A DNA stretch of 12,019 bases from Candidatus Omnitrophota bacterium (GTDB lineage Bacteria; Omnitrophota; Gorgyraeia; S143-82), in assembly GCA_027034965.1 (NCBI GenBank), contig JALVWL010000103.1, forward strand, positions 1-12,019, in the 5' to 3' direction. Of this stretch, positions 6,616-12,019 are shown piece by piece. The position numbers were made by a program, and so were the translations under genes. Position 1 is the first letter of the stretch; every line of letters starts with the position of its first letter. The notes under the pieces are model-generated. The model was not told the origin of the DNA, did not search any database, and worked only from the letters and a program-made list of their open reading frames with translations.

Positions 6616-8189
6616 TATCGGAAAACAATGGGTATATCGATCCAAACATTATCGAGACCAACATCTACTGGTAATGGGAGGAGGGGCTGTATGTCCCTGA
6701 TTATCATAACCGCCAATCTATCTAATGCCTTATTCCCCGAACTATCTTTGACCCTGGTGCTAGAAACAGTTCCATCTCGTTCTATATGAATAGATAAAAC
6801 CACTGTCCCTTGGCCTGGTTTCTCCTTCAAATCAATGGAAGACAATTTTTCTTTTATCTTAGAATTAATCCATTCCTTATAATCCTGCAAGGTCTGGGGC
6901 GGAAGGTTTTGGGACTCGTCTTTTTTGGACGGAGCCAGAATTTCTTTAATTCCCTGCTTATTAGCTCCTTTTTTATGCAACTTTACTATCTCAGGGGTAA
7001 TTGTTATCACCAGTTCTGTCTTATCGTTAGTAAAATCCTTTGACTTAAAGAGTTCTCCTATAATCGGAAGCTTAAAGATCCCTGGGATTCTAGAAATTAC
7101 CTTGGTATCTTTTTGTTTTAAAAGCCCTGCCATTATCAAGGTATCTTTATCCTTCATATTCACAACTGTGCTGGCCTTTCTGGACAAAAAGGCGGGTACA
7201 TTATAGACAACCTGTGTCTTATCGCTGGCAAGAGTAACGGTTGTGCCGTTTGCCTCGTCTACCTCAGATATCTCTGTATTCACTGCCAACTGTACTGCAT
7301 CCCTTATTATCGTAGGAGTGACCTTCAATACTATCCCATATGGCTTAAAATCCACCCCGGCACTTTCCCCTTCATACTTTACGATAGGTATCTCACCACC
7401 AACAATTATCTGGGCCTCTTCACCACTTGCTGCCATTATATTGGGTTTGGCAAGGATTCGGCCATTATTTTCATTTTCCAAGGCGTTTAAGACAATGCTA
7501 AGCTCAGACCTATCCCAGACATTTAAATGCAGGGTATCCCCGAATGAGGCAACTGAGTTCTTTCCCGTACTTATATCTTCTGTTGAAAAACTTACCTGTT
7601 GGGGCCATTGGATTCCCAAATTTTTCATAAATGTGTTGCTTATCTCCATTATATTTACTGAAAGGCGGACGCTGTCCTCTACCTCTGCCTTTTTAACCAG
7701 ACTAACAATTACGTCTCCATCATCACCACAAGCACTTATCGCCTGCTCAACTTCGTTCATTTCCTTATCCGTAAAAACAGTCCCTATTAGATAAACTAAG
7801 CCTGCATCCAAATCCTTTTTTACCTCTACTTTTTCCCCTATTCCCAGGGCCCTGATAACAGAATTCAGTTTCTTCGCAACAAGATTAATATCTCTACGCC
7901 AGACAATAATTTTATATTTCAAAATTTTGCCATCATCTAATTCTATGGAAATGATTGTCTGCCCAGCCTGTTTTGCCTTCACAACTACATCACTATCCAG
8001 GACATTGATATCCGCAATTGTGGGATTGTCTACGGCCAAGCCAACTACATCTTGACCTGAATACAGGACCTTGGAATCTCCTGAGACAATATAAAACTTT
8101 TGCATCGCCAATAAAGGAAGTGCCAAAAATACAGATAGGACTGAAAGGGCAAAAAAGAGTTTTATCCCTCTCAATAGACGAAAAATCAT
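6615..8189 (-). CDS. cpaC: CpaC/RcpA-type pilus secretin with C-terminal TonB-like domain
   Basis: This 524-residue protein should form the outer-membrane channel of the Tad machine. In order: a signal sequence (hydrophobic residues 9-28); a pilus/secretion N-terminal domain (about 30-97, with GQDVVGLAVDNPTIADINVL at 45-64); a BON-like segment (about 100-165); and the secretin domain (about 175-402), with RILAKPNIMAASGEEAQIIV (244-263), GGEIP (264-268), VPAFLSRKASTVVNMKDKDT (331-350), IPGIFKLPIIGELFKS (368-383) and TELVITITPEIV (391-402). After a linker, residues about 435-524 match a TonB C-terminal fold: VVLSIHIERDGTVSSTRVKD (463-482), SSGNKALDRLAV (483-494), then PLLPLP and a final WIDIPIVF strand. 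Tad secretins usually end soon after the secretin domain, so this is an added module. The ATG overlaps the cpaB stop (ATGA) and has GGGAGG 9 bases upstream. The TonB similarity is judged by pattern, not by search. Confidence 0.92.
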   Translation of the reverse strand: MIFRLLRGIKLFFALSVLSVFLALPLLAMQKFYIVSGDSKVLYSGQDVVGLAVDNPTIADINVLDSDVVVKAKQAGQTIISIELDDGKILKYKIIVWRRDINLVAKKLNSVIRALGIGEKVEVKKDLDAGLVYLIGTVFTDKEMNEVEQAISACGDDGDVIVSLVKKAEVEDSVRLSVNIMEISNTFMKNLGIQWPQQVSFSTEDISTGKNSVASFGDTLHLNVWDRSELSIVLNALENENNGRILAKPNIMAASGEEAQIIVGGEIPIVKYEGESAGVDFKPYGIVLKVTPTIIRDAVQLAVNTEISEVDEANGTTVTLASDKTQVVYNVPAFLSRKASTVVNMKDKDTLIMAGLLKQKDTKVISRIPGIFKLPIIGELFKSKDFTNDKTELVITITPEIVKLHKKGANKQGIKEILAPSKKDESQNLPPQTLQDYKEWINSKIKEKLSSIDLKEKPGQGTVVLSIHIERDGTVSSTRVKDSSGNKALDRLAVMIIRDIQPLLPLPVDVGLDNVWIDIPIVFR

Positions 8190-9454
8190 AATGAAACGCC
8201 TCCCTTTGAGATATATTTCTGGATATTAGGTGGTAACGTCTTTTCTAAGGAAGAATTGTTGGATTTAGCCCTCTCATTCTTACCTTCGGTATCTTGATTT
8301 TTTTCCTTTTTCTCTTCCAGTACTTCCTTTATGACCTGTTTTATATCCTCTTTTGTGAGGCCTCTTCCTCCTTCTCCCTTGGATGCAGGCTCTGGTATAT
8401 TTTCCATTATCTTGCTTAACAGATCCTTCTCTGATAGATTTGCTGCTCCCGTCTGCCCTGGAGAGATCTCTTCTTCCTGAAGACTGGTCCCCCTTCTAAT
8501 CCTTATCTTCCTGGTTGGCGGGGGCGTTTCTTCTATTTCTATTATATCCTGAGCTTGTTTTTTCTTGGCCTGTTCCATAGCAGCCTTGGCCCTGGCCATA
8601 ATTTGAGGCATTGCATACTGTAATACCGCATCCACTGTAATAGGCGGCAATTTCTGGCGATCCGGATCAAGATTTGCCCTCGGATATATCTCCAATCGGC
8701 CAAATTGAGAGGCCATATAAAGGATAGCGGCCTCTTTGGGAGGTAAGGCAAAGGTAATGGTACCCTTATCCGGGTTGACCCTTATTACACCTTGTTCTTT
8801 AGGTTGATCTGTCCTCTTCGAAATACCTCTTGTTTCCTTCGGCGGTGGGACATTATAAGATAGTCTTCCATTTATGGCCTTTATCTGCACATCCGAAAAC
8901 AGCCCAACCTTCACTATTTGATTCGGCGGGAGATTAAACATAGCAACGATGTCGACTTTTTGTCCTGGACGTATAAACTGAAATAGACCTGTCTGCTGGA
9001 CAGTAACTGTTACCAAACGCCTGCCCGGCTCTATTACCTCATTGCTTTTTTTCAATTTTTCAGGTGAAATCAGTCTATTCAAAAGGATCTGCTCTCCCTT
9101 GATGATATCTGCCCTAGCAACCTTTCCTATAACCGCATCCATACTACCGGCAGCAGAAGAGACCTTGGCCTCAGATGGAATATATCTTTCCTGGACCATC
9201 TCAGAGGTAATAAACTGCCCTGCCCGAATATCTTTGACAGCCACAATAACAGGAACCTTTGTCCTAACCTGCTGGTGGGATTTTAGATTTGCCAATTCCC
9301 TTTGTAGCTGCGCCTGTCTTTGTTCCTGACGATACAGGACACTCTGAAGTTGACGGACCTCCAGATCTTTTTTATTCACATAGTAATAGATTAAGAACAC
9401 GCCCACAAGTCCTGACACTACTGCAAGAATCAAGGACACCATATTACGGTCCAT
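8186..9454 (-). CDS. cpaB: CpaB/RcpC pilus assembly protein with long charged C-terminal tail
   Basis: CpaB/RcpC is a periplasmic, inner-membrane-anchored partner of the Tad secretin. The protein has 422 residues. One membrane helix at about 7-26 is followed by a heptad-like, Gln/Arg-rich stretch (30-62) that may be a coiled coil. An SAF domain follows (VPVIVAVKDIRAGQFITSEM, 67-86, through IIKGEQIL, 117-124), then the RcpC core: GRRLVTVTV (144-152), GQKVDIVAMF (164-173) and ITFALPPKEAAILYMASQFG (233-252). Family members are commonly 250-330 residues; here about 140 more residues follow, Ala/Lys/Gln-rich at first (MARAKAAMEQAKKKQAQD, 286-303). The tail includes RKIRIRRG (315-322), resembling the short end motif of other CpaB proteins, and then a Lys/Glu-rich, low-complexity stretch (366-400). 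A GGGG ribosome site lies 6 bases before the ATG. The gene follows the lipoprotein gene after 51 bases and overlaps cpaC by 4. Confidence 0.93.
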   Translation of the reverse strand: MDRNMVSLILAVVSGLVGVFLIYYYVNKKDLEVRQLQSVLYRQEQRQAQLQRELANLKSHQQVRTKVPVIVAVKDIRAGQFITSEMVQERYIPSEAKVSSAAGSMDAVIGKVARADIIKGEQILLNRLISPEKLKKSNEVIEPGRRLVTVTVQQTGLFQFIRPGQKVDIVAMFNLPPNQIVKVGLFSDVQIKAINGRLSYNVPPPKETRGISKRTDQPKEQGVIRVNPDKGTITFALPPKEAAILYMASQFGRLEIYPRANLDPDRQKLPPITVDAVLQYAMPQIMARAKAAMEQAKKKQAQDIIEIEETPPPTRKIRIRRGTSLQEEEISPGQTGAANLSEKDLLSKIMENIPEPASKGEGGRGLTKEDIKQVIKEVLEEKKEKNQDTEGKNERAKSNNSSLEKTLPPNIQKYISKGGVSL

Positions 9455-9505
9455 TCATAACCCCTTTTTTTTAGAGTATGAGTTTGATAAAAGATAAAGA
9501 GCGGA

Positions 9506-10603
9506 TCAAATCCTGTCGTCGTAAATAGTAATTTCTTCTCTCTTTCTATAATCATTTACTAACTCATTTATTTTAGAAACAGCTACGCCCTGCCCAAAAA
9601 GAGCTATAATGTTGTCTTTTACTTTTTTCGGAAGATCTTCCCATCTCCTATGTTTTCTTCCACCTTTTATCTCCTTATTGCTAAAGAAGATATAGTACTT
9701 TCCAAAGATATGGAGAATTGATGATGGATCGTCTTTCTTTAAAGAACCAAACACTATCTCCCTTACCTTGAGCCAGTCTTGGACTGCCTTTTCATCACCT
9801 CTCTTATTTGCTTCGACGATTTTCTCAGCAATCTCATCCGAAGTGTAGTGATGCTTTCCGCCTCTTTTCGCATTCTCCAGAACCGAATACTGTCTGGCAA
9901 GCATTCGAAAGGCCTGAACATCTGCACCGCTTCCCCAGAACTCTGAGAGTATATTTTGGGCCTGCTCTTTACTGTCTACGGCTATCTCATATACATCTCT
10001 TTCCTGGGGTTCCAATGTCCACATATTTATGTATGGGAAAAACATCGAGGTATACTGCCAAAACTTGTAGTTCTGAAAGGGAAAATTATTAAGATCATCG
10101 CTCATATCCAGGGCAGTAAAGAAATCATTATACATCTGCCCGATCTCTTCTTCCGTGAAAGAAGGCAACTCTCGTGCTCGGAGCTCTGCCGCCAGGGTAG
10201 AATCGGTCTGCATTTCTATGGTTCGTCTCACCACAGGATCCTTATCCAGTCCCCTTTCTCTGGCAATGGTCGCTAATACCAGATTTTGCAAAAAGCCTTC
10301 AAGCTCTTGCTGTTTTTCTTCTTTTGAAAGTTCTTCCAAATTCTTTCCTTGGGCCTGTAACCAGGCTTCAAAGTCCTGTTTGTAGACCTTTCTGCCTCCA
10401 ATGACGGCAATTACTGTATCAGATAGCCCAGAACTATCCTGCTCAGCTGATGTAGAATCAGAAGATACCCCTGGAGAGGAGTCCTGACTTTCGATGGTAT
10501 TTACATCATTAATAGCGTAATTGTCTTCTGGTTTGGACCTCGAACATCCAGAAATGCTTACCAAGAGACCAATAGCAAATAGCACCCCAAGGAATCTTCC
10601 CAT
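9506..10603 (-). CDS. SurA/PrsA-like lipoprotein with degenerate parvulin domain
   Basis: This is a 365-residue predicted lipoprotein. The signal peptide ends in the lipobox-like ISGC, with Cys20 as the lipidation site, followed by a Ser/Asp/Glu-rich linker (21-60). Residues about 62-150 resemble the N-terminal chaperone region of SurA/PrsA proteins: VIAVIGGRKVYKQDFEAWL (64-82), then a helical region with LVLATIARERGLDKDP (108-123). Residues about 195-312 resemble a parvulin (PpiC) domain: SKEQAQNILSEFWGSGADVQ (211-230), FRMLARQYS (232-240), KRGGKHHYTSDEI (246-258) and REIVFGSLKKDD (281-292), then GKYYIFFSNK (301-310). The histidines expected in the first and last strands are not evident, so isomerase activity is doubtful and a chaperone role is more likely. 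It begins 32 bases after a tRNA-Glu, with GGGGGG 6 bases before the ATG, and ends 51 bases before cpaB. It may assist folding of the secretin or CpaB; this is inference. Confidence 0.8.
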   Translation of the reverse strand: MGRFLGVLFAIGLLVSISGCSRSKPEDNYAINDVNTIESQDSSPGVSSDSTSAEQDSSGLSDTVIAVIGGRKVYKQDFEAWLQAQGKNLEELSKEEKQQELEGFLQNLVLATIARERGLDKDPVVRRTIEMQTDSTLAAELRARELPSFTEEEIGQMYNDFFTALDMSDDLNNFPFQNYKFWQYTSMFFPYINMWTLEPQERDVYEIAVDSKEQAQNILSEFWGSGADVQAFRMLARQYSVLENAKRGGKHHYTSDEIAEKIVEANKRGDEKAVQDWLKVREIVFGSLKKDDPSSILHIFGKYYIFFSNKEIKGGRKHRRWEDLPKKVKDNIIALFGQGVAVSKINELVNDYRKREEITIYDDRI

Positions 10604-10635
10604 ACCATACCCCCCTGTTTCGAAAAATCTATATA

Positions 10636-10710
10636 TAGCCCCAAGGGGATTCGAACCCCTGTTTCATGGCTGAGAACCATGCGTCCTAGGCCAGGCTAGA
10701 CGATGGGGCC
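10636..10710 (-). tRNA. tRNA-Glu, anticodon CTC
   Basis: The minus strand folds as a tRNA. The 7-bp acceptor stem is GGCCCCA/TGGGGCT with a G1-U72 wobble. The D-arm is GTCT...GGAC, with AGCCTGG in the loop. The anticodon stem is CATGG/CCATG around the loop TTCTCAG, giving anticodon CTC. The T-arm is AGGGG-TTCGAAT-CCCCT, with A as discriminator base. The CCA end is not encoded. The D-arm and the overall sequence are typical of bacterial tRNA-Glu. CTC reads only GAG strictly, so a tRNA-Glu(TTC) must exist elsewhere. It lies about 19 bases after the predicted transcription start and 32 bases before the lipoprotein gene. Confidence 0.95.
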
Positions 10711-10735
10711 ATATTTTTCTATCCTCAATAATTTT

Positions 10736-10764
10736 ATTGTACTAAAAGGAATCGCGATTGTCAA
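10736..10764 (-). promoter_or_regulatory. Near-consensus sigma70-type promoter upstream of tRNA-Glu
   Basis: Read on the minus strand, TTGACA (10764-10759) is followed by exactly 17 bases and then TACAAT (10741-10736). This matches the -35 consensus fully and the -10 consensus at five of six bases. Transcription would begin near 10729, about 19 bases before the tRNA. Since no terminator is visible between the tRNA and the lipoprotein gene, this promoter may also feed the downstream Tad-like operon. Confidence 0.8.
10750..10759. promoter_or_regulatory. 10-bp perfect palindrome in the promoter spacer, possible operator
   Basis: AATCGCGATT is a perfect palindrome that abuts the -35 box and lies within the 17-base spacer. 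This is a typical position for a repressor operator, but a 10-bp palindrome can also occur by chance. The symmetry ends at the flanking bases. Confidence 0.25.
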
Positions 10765-10781
10765 TTTATACACTAACAATC

Positions 10782-11618
10782 CTAATAAGAAAGCTTCTCC
10801 AGATCACTCCACGCCGCATCTTCAGAGTCTTTCTTTTCCTTTTCTTCAGTGCCCTTCTCCACCTTCCCTTTCGGAGGCAAAGATTCCCCTTTAACCGGCC
10901 TTTGCTTTACCACAAACAGACTATCAGGCAACTCCTCATTAACGGATACAGACAACACTTCTGTTTTTGTAACCGGGGTGCCATTGAGTTTTACATCTAT
11001 CTCATAAGGGATTTCAAAGCCCTCAACTCCCTCTATTGGCCTAAAATCCCGACGGATAATCTCTAAACTCTGTCCCTTTATATTCTGAACCATCTTTATC
11101 CAGTCATAGCTATCTTTAGAGATATAGAGACTCAACTCATAGGGTTGAGACATCTTCAATACATAGCAATCCACACCATTGATCGTCTCCTCACCTGCCA
11201 GAGAAATCTTATCTCTCAAATCTTCTATCCAGGAGATATCGCTCAACGGACTGCCCTGCTCCATCTCTGTCTGAGAAACAGGCAATTTCTGAGTCTCTCC
11301 CTGCGAGATTATCCAGAGATTCTCACCATCGTATATGTTCACAGCCCTCAGGTACTCCTCCGGGATCTCAGGAATCGTCTTGACCGGTTCTGTCTCCACT
11401 CGCATCTTATTACCTTTTTTATAGGTGACATTTTTGGTAACTACCTCTTTGTTTTCAAAATCAGCGGTGGTCTGGGCCGTCATTTTGATGGTCTTCACCT
11501 TATCCTCTACTGTCTTGTATTTGTCTTTCATACTCGTTAAAACCGTATCCAGATCCGCTGAATAGGCCGCAAGAGAAAGAGAAAGAAAGAAAAAGCCCAA
11601 TATTATTCGTCTTAACAT
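10782..11618 (-). CDS. LolA-like outer-membrane lipoprotein-sorting protein
   Basis: This 278-residue protein should be periplasmic: its signal peptide has a hydrophobic core at 6-18 and probable cleavage near AYSA (18-21). The body has the order expected of LolA/LolB-fold proteins: an N-terminal helix (LDTVLTSMKDKYKTVEDKVK, 23-42), then strands including KKGNKMRVET (67-76), VNIYDGENLWIIS (93-105), INGVDCYVLKM (146-156) and LSLYISKDSYDWIKMVQ (162-178). LolA carries lipoproteins across the periplasm, but this subgroup ('outer membrane lipoprotein-sorting protein') is diverse, so exact function is open. A Lys/Glu-rich tail (about 240-278) is an addition beyond the fold. The start is ATG 11618, preceded at 6 bases by a strong GGGAGGTGG; an in-frame TTG at 11645 would add nine residues before the signal peptide and is less likely. 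The YggT gene ends 63 bases upstream. Confidence 0.82.
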   Translation of the reverse strand: MLRRIILGFFFLSLSLAAYSADLDTVLTSMKDKYKTVEDKVKTIKMTAQTTADFENKEVVTKNVTYKKGNKMRVETEPVKTIPEIPEEYLRAVNIYDGENLWIISQGETQKLPVSQTEMEQGSPLSDISWIEDLRDKISLAGEETINGVDCYVLKMSQPYELSLYISKDSYDWIKMVQNIKGQSLEIIRRDFRPIEGVEGFEIPYEIDVKLNGTPVTKTEVLSVSVNEELPDSLFVVKQRPVKGESLPPKGKVEKGTEEKEKKDSEDAAWSDLEKLSY

Positions 11619-11621
11619 CAA

Positions 11622-11630
11622 CCACCTCCC
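11622..11630 (-). promoter_or_regulatory. Strong ribosome binding site deciding the LolA-like start
   Basis: The minus strand reads GGGAGGTGG. Its GGAGG core lies 6 bases before the ATG at 11618, close to ideal spacing. It lies downstream of the alternative TTG at 11645 and therefore supports the shorter protein. Confidence 0.75.
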
Positions 11631-11681
11631 GTTACTGTTTCTCAAAAACTCACCCCTTAAGATAAAATAAGTATTCCCCGA

Positions 11682-11999
11682 TTACATTAACATCTGTGCT
11701 ATATCCCTTAAGACCATTGAGAAAAAGGAATCCAAGAACCTTAAGGTAATAAAGGCCAGGATAGGAGAAAAGTCTAACATACCAATCTGTAAAGGCAGTC
11801 TCCTAAATGGCCTCAAAATAGGTTCTGAAATAGAATAAATCAACTGGACAAAGGAATTGTAGTAATACTCTATCCCCAACCAGGAAAGGATAATCCGCAG
11901 AACCAGGATAATATACAAAAGGCCGAATCCAAGAGAAAGCAACTCCGAGAAAACCTGAAGCAAAGACACCAAAAAATCCTTTAATATAAACAAGGTCAT
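11682..11999 (-). CDS. YggT/YlmG family membrane protein
   Basis: This 105-residue inner-membrane protein belongs to the YggT/YlmG family. Two hydrophobic helices lie at about 20-40 and 76-96. Between them are the family's conserved features: LRIILSWLG (34-42), YSISEPILRPFRRLP (55-69) and GMLDFSPILAFITLRFL (73-89). This is the single-repeat form; other bacteria have a tandem form of about 190 residues. The function is poorly defined; relatives are linked to cell division gene clusters and to osmotic or chloroplast nucleoid phenotypes. I chose ATG 11999, with AAGGA about 11 bases upstream. The frame is also open to the right edge of the window (a TTG lies at 12005), so a start beyond the edge cannot be excluded, although the alignment to the family argues against much extension. 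Confidence 0.88.
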   Translation of the reverse strand: MTLFILKDFLVSLLQVFSELLSLGFGLLYIILVLRIILSWLGIEYYYNSFVQLIYSISEPILRPFRRLPLQIGMLDFSPILAFITLRFLDSFFSMVLRDIAQMLM

Positions 12000-12019
12000 T
12001 AGCAATAAATCCTTGAATA

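Noticed and set aside
6616..6645. N-terminal extension of the CpaE-CpaF fusion to a TTG start
   Set aside because: The ATG at 6615 forms a TAATG junction with the cpaC stop and leads directly into the first beta strand of the ATPase; the extra ten residues would lie inside cpaC.
7243..7794. Plus-strand open frame of 183 codons opposite the secretin gene
   Set aside because: The minus strand carries unmistakable secretin motifs here; the plus-strand product is a low-complexity Ser/Thr/Ile-rich translation with no domain.
8542..8751. Minus-strand open frame inside cpaB in another frame
   Set aside because: It overlaps the conserved CpaB core and tail entirely and has no domain evidence.
9483..9510. 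Possible terminator after the lipoprotein gene (TTTGAT/ATCAAA stem)
   Set aside because: The stem is only six AT-rich pairs with a 16-base loop, and the transcribed strand has an A-run rather than a T-run after it.
11145..11540. Plus-strand open frame of 131 codons opposite the LolA-like gene
   Set aside because: It is a shadow of a gene with a signal peptide and a strong ribosome site; there is no supporting motif or ribosome site of its own.
1..12019. CRISPR array, insertion sequence, integrase or phage genes
   Set aside because: No regularly spaced direct repeats, transposase motifs or integrase motifs were seen; the tRNA-Glu has no adjacent integrase and no duplicated 3' end was noticed.

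Overview
This window looks like a chromosomal segment of a Gram-negative (diderm) bacterium. It encodes a secretin, a LolA-like periplasmic carrier and a lipobox lipoprotein, all of which imply an outer membrane. Base composition is moderately AT-rich, AGA/AGG/ATA codons are common, and genes are tightly overlapped. The unusual domain fusions and the 'aaactaaaa'-type intergenic tract suggest an uncultivated candidate phylum; Omnitrophota is my low-confidence guess, as no marker gene here settles it.

Every gene I accept lies on the minus strand, so the order of transcription runs from high to low coordinates. At the right end are a YggT-family membrane protein (11999 to 11682) and a LolA-like outer-membrane lipoprotein-sorting protein (11618 to 10782). 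A near-consensus sigma70-type promoter (10764 to 10736) then precedes a tRNA-Glu(CTC) at 10710 to 10636. Only 32 bases after the tRNA, with no visible terminator, begins a parvulin-like lipoprotein (10603 to 9506).

A continuous block follows, linked by overlapping or nearly overlapping stops and starts: cpaB, a cpaC secretin, a cpaE-cpaF fusion, a DUF192 protein, an exported propeller-like protein, a DUF502 membrane protein and a short GspE/PilB-type ATPase, ending at 820. A gap of about 230 bases holding a long imperfect inverted repeat separates this block from fmt (methionyl-tRNA formyltransferase), which runs off the left edge.

The central block reads as the envelope and motor core of a Tad/Flp-type pilus or secretion machine: CpaB (periplasmic adaptor), CpaC (outer-membrane secretin) and CpaE/CpaF (localisation ATPase plus assembly ATPase). 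It is atypical in four ways. The MinD-like CpaE and the CpaF motor are one polypeptide. The secretin carries a C-terminal TonB-like domain. A second secretion ATPase of the GspE type is encoded in the same operon. No TadB/TadC platform protein, pilin, prepilin peptidase or TadE/G minor pilin is present in the window. Whether those parts are encoded elsewhere or this is a variant machine cannot be decided from this sequence alone.
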